Below, one piece after another: positions 42,668 to 53,300 of a stretch of 64,000 bases of DNA (its first letter is position 1; each line of letters begins with the position of its first letter). Source of the DNA: Scilla litardierei (taxonomy: Eukaryota; Streptophyta; Magnoliopsida; Asparagales; Asparagaceae); NCBI GenBank assembly GCA_030789695.1, contig CM061142.1, forward strand, positions 570,825,281-570,889,280, in the 5' to 3' direction. The notes beneath the pieces are model-generated. The model saw nothing but the letters and a program-made list of their open reading frames with translations. It ran no database searches and had not been told where the DNA came from. A program made the translations under genes and the position numbers.

Positions 42668-42962
42668 TGGCTGTGTGCGGTGAGAAATTACGGGTTTTGA
42701 GTGGTTGTGTGCGGTGAGCAATTCCGAGTTTTGCGTGGTTGTGTGCGCTGAGCAATTCCGTGTTTTAAGTGGTTGTGGGCGGTGAGCAATTCCGAGTTTT
42801 GCGTGGTTGTGTGCGCTGAGTAATTCCGTGTTTTGAGTGGTTGTGGGCGGTGAGCAATTCCGAGTTTTGTGTGGTGGTGTGCGGCGAGCAATTCTGATTT
42901 TTGCGTGGTTGTGTGCGGTGAGCAATTCTGAGATTTGCGTCGTTGTGTGCGGTGGGCAAACA
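42668..42962. repeat. 34-bp tandem repeat (about 8-9 units) at the end of MULE copies 3/4
   Basis: The unit is GTGCGGTGAGCAATTCCGAG-TTTTGCGTGGTTGT with substitutions. It contains the GTGAGCAATT half of the family motif. It lies between the divergent copies 3 (minus) and 4 (plus). The T-T-Q / H-N-H peptides that it gives on the minus strand are repeat artefacts. Confidence 0.93.
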
Positions 42963-43403
42963 GCTAGACGGTTCACAGAGGAGAACTTTTACATTTTTGC
43001 CCTCCCAGTGTTCGCGATGAGTAATTTACACTATGAACCAATATTTTTACGCATCCGTATATACAAAGGCATCATAACAGCTTCCATATGCGATCAGTTT
43101 TGTGACCTAAGGCAGGAAAAGCTAACGAGATATGGTTTGATCAACAGAAATTATTCTAATTTACTGATCTATAGACTATAAGAGTTCCTGCTTATATCAA
43201 ACGAAGATCCTTAAGGCAGATTAAAAGATTTGTGTCATTGGGTTGGGGTGCCCTAAAATAGTCGACTGCGGACGAATTGCATCGTAAAGTTGGTAAGCCA
43301 TTAATTGATGCTAATTAATTCCGGTATTTATTAATAATTTCAGAAATTGATTGCTCGATTGTTACATTTGGTACATGATTGCGTAGAAATTACGAAGATT
43401 GAG
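42963..43403. other. upstream region of MULE copy 4
   Basis: No gene. Contains one more GATGAGTAATTTACAC motif near 43017 and then AT-rich leader. No clear TATA box chosen. Confidence 0.45.
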
Positions 43404-44099
43404 ATGGACTCGGTACACATTGAGGGGATCTGTGATGAAGCGGACAAAGAAGCAAAGGTTAGAAATTATTTCGCTTTGTTAACTGACTAATTTACTAGAA
43501 AATAAAGGAAAACATTTAGTGACTATGTTGGTATGTGGTACTTAATTCAGCGTATGGTTGAAGGCTCAGAGGTTAATGAAGATTATACAAATCAGTTCAC
43601 AACAAATAAAATTTTTCCCAGCATAGAAGAGCTTGGTAAATGGGTAAAAGCGGTCGGTGTGAAAACCGGGAATTTGGTTGTTACAAAATCATCAAATATG
43701 AGTACAAAGGGAAATAGGGTCCCAACTTATTATTTTTGTTGTGAAAGAAGTGGGACATATCGGCCACACAGGCCGGATATATCGGCCAAAAAATCAACTC
43801 GAAGCAAGAAGTGTTCATGTCCCTTCTACTTGAGGGCTAATGGTGTGGCAACAGATAAGTGGATTTTGACAGTTGTACGTGGCAATCACAACCATAAACC
43901 CGCAATGTACATCGAGCGACATCCAGATGAGAGGAGGTTCGGAGGGGGGGAGATGGCCACGGTGAGAGACTTGTCAAATAGATTGCTTAGGCCAAGGGAA
44001 ATCTTGAAATACCTGAAGGAAAAGGATAATGCAACATCTACCACAATCAACACTATTTATAAAGCCAGACAGAGGATGAAGGCAGGGGAAATGGCCTAG
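43404..44099 (+). pseudogene. FAR1-type DNA-binding domain of the MULE with transposase (copy 4)
   Basis: A short first exon (43404-43457, ATG plus 17 codons, acidic) ends at a donor, AAAG/GTTAGAAA. An intron of 93 bp ends CTTAATTCAG at 43550, and exon 2 continues in phase from 43551. Exon 2 holds F-T-T-N-K-I-F, Y-F-C-C-E-R-S-G-T-Y, K-K-C-S-C-P-F-Y-L and W-I-L-T-V-V-R-G-N-H-N-H, a complete FAR1/WRKY-GCM1-type finger. It ends at TAG 44097-44099 in the same frame as the transposase that resumes at 44109, so one nonsense codon splits the original protein. The intron is predicted from splice signals and phase only. Confidence 0.78.
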
Positions 44100-44108
44100 A
44101 GAGCAGAA

Positions 44109-45395
44109 ATGCAGCTATTCCTTAATCTAGTGACACATCGTAATTACATTGTGTATCATGAAGTGGACGAAGTGACAAATGCAGTGATGAATATATTTTG
44201 GGCACATCCGCAGTCGGTTGATTTATTACGAAAATTTCCAGAGATTCTGGTTATGGACTGCGCATTGAAGACCAACCGCAACAGGCCACCATTGATGGAG
44301 ATGTATGGGCTGACGTCCACAGATATTCAGTTTGCAGCTGCATTTTGTTACACGGAGGCCGTACGTGAGGAGAACTACTTGTGGGCCTTGGATAAGTTGA
44401 GCTCTTTGCTACATGGATACAGGATGCCACGTGTAATTTTGACAGCACTGGAGCCAGCACTTATGAATGCCATTGTCCATGAATTTCCCCTTGCGGTGCA
44501 CCAATTATGTAGAATGCACATATCCAAAAATATTGCCAAAAATTGCCAGCCCTCTTTTGAAGATCAAGAAAAATGGTTAGGTTTCATCTCTAGCTGGAAT
44601 TTATTGGTGGGGGCACGCAAGGAGGAGTATGTTGCTAAACTGAAGGCATTGGAGACAGAGTACAAAGATTATACAAGGGTCGTGAGCTATGTGAAGACAT
44701 CTTGGCTGGATAAGTACAAGGAGAAGTTTATTTCTGTATGGACAGATGGAAATCTGCACTTTGGAAATGTCAGTACCAACAGAGCGCAGACCAAAAGAGC
44801 CCAGACTGAACATTCTAAGCTTAAAAAGGCATTGGGTTCATCGGCCTTCAGTTTATCCGCTTCTTGGCCAACCATACATGAATCATTAGAGGGTCAGCAT
44901 ATCGAGATCAAGGCATCATTCGAGAAATCTAAGATCATGTTGCAACATAATGTGCATGTGTTCTTCTTCAGGGAGCTGATAGGATTTACAGCCTCTGCGG
45001 CGTTGAAGATAATGTCTGTGGAAGCTGATAAATCTGACCCTATAGGAACGGACCAATGCACAGGTGATTGTCTAGCTAGAATGATTTATGGTGTACCATG
45101 TGCCAATGAGATTGGCGAATTCACAAGGGAAAATCGCCCCATTCCCTTAGATGCCGTAAATGCTCATTGGAAGCAGCTAGACATGGAGGCTAAGACGGAA
45201 TTGATGTCTGAAGAAGATGGGCTTATACATGCTGAATTAGAGCGTATACACAAGCTCTATGCTCAACTTGATGAGCCGATGAAGCAGGAGTTGTTAATTA
45301 AGTTGAAGGAGCTAGCTACCCCGGCGACAAATCTGATTACAGAGCCGCAAGTTAATTTCGTGTTTAATGGAAGAAGAAAAGGGATAATAATTTGA
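44109..45395 (+). pseudogene. MULE transposase domain with altered catalytic residues (copy 4)
   Basis: Open for 428 codons. The first catalytic motif is V-M-D-C-A-L-K-T-N (D50). The second, usually (V/I)-x-T-D-R-(D/E)-x-A-L-M-N-A, reads I-L-T-A-L-E-P-A-L-M-N-A, so the aspartate is alanine at 113. C-R-M-H (C134, H137) follows as expected. The third motif, usually T-N-R-V-E-S-x-H, reads T-N-R-A-Q-T-K-R-A-Q-T-E-H, with Gln at the Glu place and a small duplication. A SWIM-like end reads G-V-P-C-A-N-E-I, with Asn for the usual His. The ATG at 44109 is the first in frame after the upstream TAG. In life it would cut and rejoin element ends in the nucleus; this copy is very probably inactive. Confidence 0.82.
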
Positions 45396-45766
45396 CAAAT
45401 GAAGATACAGCCGCCCCCATTGATCCTGATCATTTTGATCATATCTTAGTTGATGCGGCTAGTTGCTCTGCTCAAATTCCAACTGAAGTCTCATCGAAAC
45501 AAGAAAGCGTCGGCCGTGTCCAGCCGAGACGGTCCCAAAGGATCAAAAATACGTCTGCCCCACCAATTCCACCTCAACTTGCTAGAAAGAAACCAACTGT
45601 CAAATCCGCGACTTCTGGCAGTATGACTGTGGTTTCTGCTACAGCTTCATTTGCAGCAGCAAATTATGAAGCTAAGGCCGCTAGAGCCGTTCAAGGAGGC
45701 ATACCTTATCTTGATCAATTCCCCGCTGCAATCGCCAAATATATATATCGAACATCACAGATGTGA
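45380..45766 (+). pseudogene. linker between transposase and OTU (copy 4)
   Basis: A separate frame of about 125 codons: acidic start, P-R-R-S-Q-R-I-K-N basic stretch, then S/T/A-rich and Y-L-D-Q-F-P-A-A-I-A-K-Y-I, which normally leads into the OTU domain. It is offset from the transposase by one frameshift at about 45390 and from OTU by another at about 45750-45765. Confidence 0.7.
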
Positions 45767-46320
45767 AGCCAGATGGGAACTGTGGTTACAGGGCTTTATC
45801 TTCACATCTAGTGATGGGAGAGGACAAGTGGAAGGTGGTCAGAAGAGAGTTGCTTGAAGAGCTGCGTGACCACTATGATGTGTACTCAAAGGTGATGGGT
45901 GAGGAAAGTGCACAAGAACAGGAAGTGTCAATTAACTATATGGGTGACCACCCCCCGATGCAATATTGGATGACATTCCCTGAAGTTGGACATATAATCT
46001 CAAGTCGTTATAACTGTGTAATACATCTGCTGTCAATGCAACAATGTCTTTCATTTTTTCCGTTAAGATCAGGACCAGACCAAGGTACGAAACGTGGTCC
46101 CTTCACCATAGGTTTTGTAAATAATAATCACTTTGTAAAGATTCAACTTAAAGATAGAAGCCCGGTCCCCCCGGTAATATGGCATTGGAAGGCTAACCGC
46201 CTGCCTGCGGCCAAAGTATGGGTGGAAGGCCTTGAAGAGAGGATGCGACAATTCGAGACATTAATCTGTAAAGATGTAGGCAAATCTCCCACTGTACTTA
46301 GCGTATCATCAGATGATTGA
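45752..46320 (+). CDS. OTU-type cysteine protease domain (copy 4), catalytic motif intact
   Basis: The frame is open upstream of its ATG (N-I-T-D-V-K-P-D-G-N-C-G-Y-R-A-L), so the ATG at 45763 is not necessarily the start. D-G-N-C-G-Y-R-A-L carries the nucleophile Cys (codon at 45775-45783). M-T-F-P-E-V-G-H-I-I-S-S and Q-Q-C-L-S-F-F-P-L-R follow, then F-V-N-N-N-H-F-V-K-I-Q-L with the catalytic His. It ends at TGA 46318-46320 after a long W-rich tail. OTU enzymes cleave ubiquitin chains. In MULEs of this build the domain is fused behind the transposase; here frameshifts have separated it, leaving a complete 185-residue ORF. Confidence 0.8.
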
Positions 46321-46399
46321 ATGTATAATTTTGTGCAAATGTAGTGTCTGAGTTTATAATGAAAGAATATACTGAAATTTTTGGGATTTTTGTACAAAA

Positions 46400-46600
46400 T
46401 TTATGCGATTTCTGCACAACGGGAACTCAACGTGCCATCATGTCTTTGCTTGTTGTGCGCGTTGAACATTTATGTTATGGGATACAGTTGCTAAATTCGC
46501 ACGACTGGCATAATTTTGCCCGTTGTGCGCTTTGAGCAATTTATGTTACAGCATTAAAAATTTGCTCACCGCGCACGACGGCCATAAAGGAGAATGCTAA
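46400..46600. repeat. 3' subterminal repeats of MULE copy 4
   Basis: GCTTGTTGTGCGCGTTGAACA, GCCCGTTGTGCGCTTTGAGCAA and TTTGCTCACCGCGCACGACGG, in inverted arrangement, as at the other family ends. Confidence 0.85.
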
Positions 46601-47130
46601 GAATTGGACTCATAATTGTGTGCTTTGGTATGTTATTGATGTTGAAGACCTATGGTAAACTGCATTAAATGTGTTATTTATGTTGCATGAAATGATTTCC
46701 ACCTCTGCGTATTCTTGAATCTTTGTCTCCTTGACGATGGTCTACTTGAATTTATGGCATAAGTCCAATATCCCAAGTTCGTTTAAAGGAACACTCTATA
46801 CGTAACAATCTCGATGCATATAGAGGCTATGTGAATGCTGTAGAAAATGACTCCAATGAAACACACTGACAAATCAGATTCATCCATACACATCAGGTAA
46901 AAGGTGTGACCGGTGTGAGCAATGAGAAAAAATTGTATATCTGGTACACTGTGATGCTAAGCTCAATTCCAATGCAGTTCACGTGCACTAAGTATATTCC
47001 CGGGCAACTTCGATATTTCACACCATCCATGTCCATTTCTGTGATGGATGTATGCTAATAGTTTTAATAGCCACAAGAAATTAAGCAATCGGTGTACGAA
47101 GATCGCTAATGGTTGGCAAACAGATATTTA
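46601..47130. other. no gene recognised
   Basis: Only short frames. No repeat boundary seen. Confidence 0.5.
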
Positions 47131-47132
47131 TA

Positions 47133-47686
47133 CTAACAAGCGGTAAAAGACTGCACCAGACGGTGTTCATTGCCAATTGAATGTTCGGGGTTCATTATGA
47201 ACGCATAAACCATCACATGTTCACCTCTCAAAATATCAAAAATATTTGGTGTACTAAGATGCCACGATTCACACAGACGCCTCGCTGGAGGGCGCGTTGG
47301 TAGCCAAACCGTCCTACGTTTGGGCCGATCCTCCACCGGACTCCCGACCAGATCGTTGACGCTTCCTCGCCTCAGCCTCATGCCGCACGTCTTCAATCGA
47401 GTTTGTAGGAAGCGAGTTTCTCTCCAACTCGGCTATACGAGCCAGGAGAGTGCTCTTCTCTACGTACCATCGCTCTTCGGAGCTCTTCCGAACCGCTGAC
47501 ATAGAGGCCGCCCGATCTTTAGCTTTCGCAACCTCCCCCTCCGCCTGAGATCTGCGGTCCCTCTCTTTCATCACCTGCTCCTTCAAATCTTTAAGTTGAG
47601 ATTCGAATGAAACCGCCTTTTTCCGCTCGGCAATCAACACTTGCACCACTCGGCGACGCAATTCCGCCTCGACCAATGATGTCTGC
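47133..47686 (-). pseudogene. coiled-coil C-terminal part of a gypsy-associated transposon gene
   Basis: After a splice acceptor (GATTCCCTGCAG at about 47687) the minus strand reads T-S-L-V-E-A-E-L-R-R-R-V-V-Q, then a long K/E/R heptad stretch (E-S-Q-L-K-D-L-K-E-Q-V, E-R-W-Y-V-E-K-S-T-L-L-A-R-I-A-E-L-E) to a stop at 47314. This matches my memory of the coiled-coil tail in plant 'putative gypsy type transposon' proteins that travel with some Ty3 elements. The globular N-terminal domain was not found. Sequence to 47133 may be its 3' end. Confidence 0.5.
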
Positions 47687-47910
47687 AGGGAATCATGGAT
47701 AAGTAAGACTGTAAGAGTAAGGCAACAACACAAAGAGACGACATTAGTAGTTAACCTGGTAACTGCAAAAAACGACCGAGTTAGCGAGCCTTTCAATGTC
47801 AATTTGACCTAGGACACTTTGGTCAGTGAGAAGGATGGAGTTCTCCACTAGCCGACTGGCCACCCCCTATCCACCAATGCAGACTCGCCGTCCCAGACGG
47901 GGAAGAAGGG

Positions 47911-48180
47911 TCAGTGACGGTTCACCCTAGTACCTTCCGATGGAACGTCAGTGGGCGGATTCAACAACAATGCCCCCTCGTACGCCGGGGGGACATAGCC
48001 TGCAGGAACGAGACCTCCCCATGGCCACGTATCCCTTAGAGGAGTCTCAGGCACCTGCGGCCGCACATCCCCCCTGTCATGAAGGGAACGGTTAACATCT
48101 ACGTCACCGTCTCTTCTTCCCTCTAAAGACTGGCCTTGCAAAGTTTCTTCGTCCCACTGACACGATTTCTCAGCCATATC
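47911..48180 (-). pseudogene. possible N-terminal exon of the same gene
   Basis: ATG at about 48178 opens a frame of about 89 codons that is acidic and polar (M-A-E-K-S-C-Q-W-D-E-E-T) with a P/Y/G-rich middle (G-G-L-V-P-A-G-Y-V-P-P-A-Y), ending at a stop at 47911. It may be the first exon for the coiled-coil exon. No domain recognised. Confidence 0.35.
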
Positions 48181-48424
48181 TGTAGTGAAGGCACAAATCA
48201 AGGCGAATGGTGATATATCCCCAAATTTGGCGGGATAAATATCCCCCACTTGACCGGACGCATGGTAGGGTTTTCTGGGGTCTTCACGGGGTTTTTTGCG
48301 GTCTGCTACATTAATACTCCGAGTTTGGCAGCAACTCAAATTTTATGGGTGGCCATCTTGATTCTTGGCTCTCTCGCTCTTCCGTTTGGTATTACAAGTA
48401 TAAATAAATGGAGGCTTCTTAATT

Positions 48425-48590
48425 ACTTAGCGCGCAAAATGGGGCAAAATTTGAACCGTTGTGCGCGGTGAGCAAACATAATTTAGTCACGCGCAGTACG
48501 TGCGTAAATGAGGGATAGTTGTGCGCGGTCGAATTTTTGGATTTATTATACGAATTTTCCTCATCGCGCACAAATGGCATTACTGTATAC
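48425..48590. repeat. isolated MULE-family end repeats
   Basis: AGCGCGCAAAATGGGGC, CCGTTGTGCGCGGTGAGCAA and CCTCATCGCGCACAAATGG, in inverted arrangement. It marks the right limit of family motifs in the window; the coiled-coil gene relic lies between these and copy 4. Confidence 0.75.
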
Positions 48591-49339
48591 AGTTGTGTGA
48601 GGAGATATATTAAACGACTAAAATGTTTTACTTGTCACAATGGATACAAATATTCGCTGATATGGCGCTTAAGAGAAAAAATTTTCGCAAACAAAGTACT
48701 AGCAAATTCGGCAGATGGATGAGTAGATGACCGGTCGAATTCTTGTTTGTGGTCCCACCAACCACTCATCTCATCCATCTCGTCAAATCAATAACTCAAT
48801 TGCTGTTTTATTTATTTATTTATTTTCGTCTTATTAATAGTAACGACAGAGGGAAAACGATAGAATTTTTCAACGCAGCACAGCGGAACGACGCGAAACC
48901 TACTGCAAATTGCCCAGTTAACAACATTCGAAAGCGAAGGTACACATATTGTTTAGTGGGCCCCACAAGATATTCTCGACCCACTATCCAACCCCATTGA
49001 ATCTAGTTGGTAGGGGATATTTTAACTAAATATGGTAGATGATGTGACATTTAATTAGGTATTTTCCCCATATTTAGTTAACGTCTAATTAAGCTATATT
49101 CGACGACTCCATACAAGTCTAAGCGGAAGTTGGCCGGTTATATCATCTCCAACCACACTGTAACAACACGCCAAATATGGCGTTTTCACTCCATCAACCT
49201 CCCTGCAAAACTGATAACATTTTGCCGGTTTGCTACAGTGCCATACAAATTTGGAGAGTCAATGTAGCAATCGTATAAAAAACAGTGTAGCAACCTACTA
49301 TACCTAGCACATTCATTATGATTCTGTTTGTTTATTTCG
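48591..49339. other. no gene; small inverted repeat
   Basis: TTTTAACTAAATATGG (49020) pairs with CCCCATATTTAGTTAAC (49066), which may be part of a small MITE. The GTAACAACACG/TTTGGAGAG stretch near 49160-49260 is also transposon-like. Nothing firm. Confidence 0.4.
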
Positions 49340-50030
49340 ATCCCCCTATGGCATTATCCAAACGGTGGGAGTAAAATAACAACAATCGTGCCAAATAAGA
49401 GTCTAAATATATATAAATCCAAAAAATCATAAAACCACATTATAAACTTAGGTGATAAGAGGAATGAAAGTCCAATATCAACATTGAGATACACGAAGGA
49501 AAACTAACGTCTCAAATCACAACACATATAAAATATAGCATACATGGAGACCATATCACAAAATGCACACATATATGATCAACAAATATAGTGCGGAATT
49601 AAAATTAAACCCAAATAAGAAACAAATGCAAACCCAATTATGTTTCAAGGGTTCGGATTACCCAAGTCACTTACCGCCTTGTTCCCGGTTATCCTACGTC
49701 CCTTCCATCCGGATACCTCCGGATACTCAAGTTAGACCCCTAACTTGAGGTTGCCTTTAAACCCACTTGTAGCAACCCTACAAGTGAAATCGAATACAAT
49801 CGATGTCCTTGACTCCTTCAACTTGGGAGTAAGCAAACGGCTCTCGCAAACCTAGCACAAAACCAAATAACGAAAGTTATAAAATTATGAAAGCAACACT
49901 TACAATCCCATATGCCTTGAAGTAGAAATTGAAGGAGAAGTGTGTTGTGTGTTGAAGACTCTCTTGGAAGAGAGGAGAAAGCCCTTTCTCTTGACTGCAC
50001 CAATTACCTTAACAATCATTATTTGGTTCT
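49340..50030 (-). mobile_element. truncated Sirevirus-like fragment (internal end plus partial LTR)
   Basis: 49585-50030 aligns with 12831-13275 of the solo LTR (shared TGTTTCAAGGGTTCGGATTA, CCGGATAC...AACTTGAGG, GCAACCCTACAAGTG). 49340-49440 resembles the DNA beside the polypurine tracts at about 52.6 kb (GGCATTATCC, ACAACAAT). The order does not fit a simple element end, so the fragment is rearranged. It is cut at 50031 by the 183-bp array. Confidence 0.75.
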
Positions 50031-50031
50031 A

Positions 50032-50571
50032 GAGGATTACTGCCGTAAAGGTGGAGCCCGAGGTAATAGATCGGGTGCCAAGCCGCTCAAGGCTGGACAG
50101 ATATACGTGCACCTCATGGGCATTTACTTTCCGTTTGAATACACATCGCTTGTGCCTTGCACCGGCTCCATTATATCAGTTCCCGCCTGATAATCACGAA
50201 TCCCTGTCAAGAGAGAGGACTACTGCCGTAAAGGTGGAGCCCGAGGTAATAGATCGGGTGCCAAGCCGCTCAAGGCTGGACAAATATACGTGCACCTCAT
50301 GGGCATTTACTTTCCATTTGAATACACATCGCTTGTGCCTTGCACCGGCTCCATTATATCAGTTCCTGCCTGATAATCATGAATCCCTGTCAAGAGAGAG
50401 GACTACTGCCGTAAAGCTGGAGCCCGAGGTAATAGATCGGGTGCCAAGCCGCTCAAGGATGGACAGATATACGTGTACCTCATGGGCATTTACTTTCCGT
50501 TTGAATACACATCGCTTGTGCCTTGCGCCGGCTCCATTATATCAGTTCCCGCCTGATAATCATGAATCCCT
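50032..50571. repeat. 183-bp tandem array, left part (about 3 units)
   Basis: Units start GAGGA(C/T)TACTGCCGTAAAGG at 50032, 50215 and 50398, exactly 183 bp apart and about 97% alike. The third is cut by the Sirevirus LTR at 50571. Since 183 = 3 x 61 and one plus-strand frame has no stop, the array gives a false-looking ORF of 61-residue repeats (50051-50605). No known gene or family recognised on either strand. Confidence 0.95.
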
Positions 50572-52316
50572 TGTAATGCCCTACCAGCTACTGCACAAGT
50601 ACTAGAGGGGGGTGAATAGTACTTTAAAATAATAAGGCGTATAATTCCAAATTAAATTGCACACAACTACCAAATCAATTTGCGGAAGCTTAAATTGAAT
50701 GACAACAATGAAATTAACAATGCTAACAAACGATGTTAATGGGTTCGGATCCACCCAAGTCTCCCCGACTTGTTCCCGGTGATCCTACGTCCCAAACCAC
50801 CCGGATCCCCTCCGGATACTTGAGTTAGAAACCCTAACTCAAGATTTCCACTATGAATATCTTATGAAAAACCTTCACAAGATCAAATCATACATGCAAT
50901 GGCAAAGTGAAATCCCACAACCCGGGATCACAAACTTCTCTCACAACCGAGAGAATCACAAAGCAATATTAAAGAGTTTAATATGAAATAAACAAGCTTA
51001 CCACAAAATCATATACCTTGAGTTTTTCTTACCCAATAGGTGGAATGAAGGATTTGAGGAAGATGAAGTTACCAAACCCTAGCACCAAGGAAATGAGCAG
51101 CAATGGGTGCCTAGGGATGATTTGGAAACTTGAATCAAGCAATAGCTTGAAGAGCTCACCAAGAACAAGCTTCTCTCTAGATCTAGAAATGAGAGAGAAT
51201 GGGTTTCTTGTGAGGAAGAGAGCTTTAGATTTGAGGGAGAATGGCTATCTCTTTAGAACTCAATGAATCTCTTAATGGCAGCTCTATTGAAGATAGAAAT
51301 GACCTAGGTTCGTATTTATAGGGTCCCATAAAAACAAGTTAGGTCATTCTCCAACGGAAAGAAATCTGTGAGGATTAGTCGGTCAAAGAACAAACACTGA
51401 CCGACTAGATCATCAACTAGTCGGTCAGTCACAAAGCATGGACCGACTAAGAGCAGATCTGAGAAGAGATAGAATTTCAGACCTAGAAATCTAGTCGGTC
51501 CAAGAAGACTGTCTGACCGACTAGTTTCACAACTAGTCGGTCATCCAATGAACGTAGACCGACTAAGAGGCAAAACAACTTAGTCTGAAGGCAAGTTGAC
51601 TTAGTCGGTCCAAGAACAAAAGTTGACCGACTAGATTGTCAACTAGTCGGTCATCAAACGTTCTTAGACCGACTAACGGTAAACAGTAGCTTAGGAGAAT
51701 TTTAGAGTGAATCAGTAAGTCTCAACTAGTCGGTCAAAGAAGCATCACTGACCGACTAGTTCACAAACTAGTCGGTCGGTGAGTCAACGTAGACCGACTA
51801 ACTGTAAACAGTAAAGTCCAAGAAATTAAGGAATCAAACTAGTCGGTCCAAGAACAGTTGCCGACCGACTAGATCACCATCTAGTCGGGTCAGTACTTGT
51901 TCTTGTACCAACTAACATGCACAACAAAGTCCGAATCGAAGCGCGACGCTTCGAGGAAGTTAGAATGAACTTGTGCAAGGATCCTAGAGCTACGAAATGA
52001 GCGTAATGAAGATAGAAACGTAAGATATACTCAAGGCTTAACATTCTATCAATCGAAACTAAAAGACTATAAATAAAACCTTAATAAACGGTCTTTGAGA
52101 GCTTCGATTGAATCTTCATAACTTCCAAAGCGTTGCAGAGCTTCAACGAAGCTTTAGGCATGAATATGAGCTTTGGAAAGTGTTGAGATGTCGCTTTGAA
52201 TATTCTCGTGAAATTGGCGACGATCTCCAATACTGCGCTCACAAATTGTTAGTTCATGAATTATTTATGTTTGCTCATCATCCAAAACCAAATCCGGGGA
52301 GTCCAATATTCAACAT
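50572..52316 (-). repeat. 3' LTR (1745 bp), complete
   Basis: Ends TG (50572, TGTAATGCCC) and CA (52316, ATATTCAACA). Minus-strand TATA box CCCTATAAATACG at about 51317-51329. U3 is the part to the right (51330-52316) with the GACCGACTAG repeats; R/U5 is to the left and contains a spliced-leader-like CTCAAG... block. The left flank is TCCCT, the expected TSD. Confidence 0.93.
51370..51910. repeat. U3 palindromic repeats of the Sirevirus 3' LTR
   Basis: Roughly 20 copies of TAGTCGGTC/GACCGACTA, mostly as pairs GACCGACTAG-N(8-10)-CTAGTCGGTC that can form hairpins, at spacings of about 45 bp. They lie upstream of the TATA box on the coding strand. The same set is in the other LTR at 62165-62695. 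Confidence 0.95.
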
Positions 52317-52612
52317 TCTCCCCCTTTTTGGTGATGACAAACCAACATAAATAATAATCAAAGATAATAATTCAAATGTAAAATACTTACTCCCCCTGCA
52401 TTGATGACACGTTAATTCCAAAATGAATATAAATGAATTGCATCAAGCAGACGAGTAAGATAAATAAAATGAATTGATTTTTGAAATATCGGATTTTGAA
52501 AATCCTTATATGTATCTTAACTCCCCCTGAATCTAACATATCAAACTAGATTCTTGGAAATTGAGTTAAATTTTCATTTGCGCTATTTATTATCATTATC
52601 TCTCCCCCTTTG
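52317..52612 (-). promoter_or_regulatory. polypurine tract at the LTR plus three more copies
   Basis: On the minus strand AAAAAGGGGGAGAA abuts the 3' LTR (52317-52330). Further AGGGGGAG copies are at 52390-52397, 52521-52528 and 52603-52610. Multiple polypurine tracts are a published Sirevirus trait. Confidence 0.85.
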
Positions 52613-53300
52613 GCATTATCCCAAAAACGGGGGGGCATACAACGACAACAATTAGGAAATGTAAAATCCAACATCGGGAGTCGTAGACAATGACGATGGA
52701 ACTAATTTTGACACCAAGGGAAAAAAAATATTGTGGAAATCAAATCAAGGGTGTGCCAAAATGTCCATTATCAATAAAAATCAACGATAATCAAAATTAT
52801 CAAAAAAAAAATACCAAAGAATTATTCATTTCTTGAATAAAGAAACATACTCTTCAATATTCAATATTCGTGGTTAATTTTGTGCATGGAAAAACAATTC
52901 TATACAATTATAGAATTTAAATCTATTTAACCAAGTTTTTATGCGTCGAGCGACGAAATGACATTTCAAATGTATGCAACGAATATTAAAATTTGCACGA
53001 CGAATAAAAGACAAAGTGAACGATGATGAACATATATATATATAGAGACAACATGAGTACATCCAAAAAGATATCACATCGAATATATGAGGTACATCAT
53101 ATGAAGTGAGACACAACATCTATATAAACAACAAAAAGTACATCATCATCATCAACATCGTCATATCATAAAATCCAACACCGACAACCAGAAAGCACAA
53201 AAAGAATACATCAAAGCATCTCTCAACCCTATCCTAACCCAAAACACTCTCACTAAAATATATCATCCAGAATGTATATGGAGAGTCCTCGGAACAACGA
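52613..53300. other. non-coding stretch between third ORF and polypurine tracts
   Basis: AT-rich, with an ATCATCATCATCAACATCGTC simple repeat near 53140. No gene. Confidence 0.6.

Noticed and set aside
42662..42976. 104-codon T-T-Q/H-N-H repeat ORF on the minus strand
   Set aside because: Made by the 34-bp tandem repeat, open in several frames.
43533..45395. Domesticated FAR1/FHY3 transcription-factor gene
   Set aside because: In-frame stop, frameshifts, flanking MULE-type repeats and the OTU fusion point to a mobile element copy.
50200..50400. TTGACA...TATAAT sequence on the minus strand of the 183-bp unit as a plastid or bacterial promoter
   Set aside because: The two boxes are about 29 bp apart, far from the usual 17, and no plastid gene was recognised next to them.
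50051..50605. 184-codon ORF across the 183-bp array as a protein gene
   Set aside because: The frame is open because the unit is 3 x 61 bp without a stop; no promoter, no start context and no known domain. Kept as a repeat with a question.
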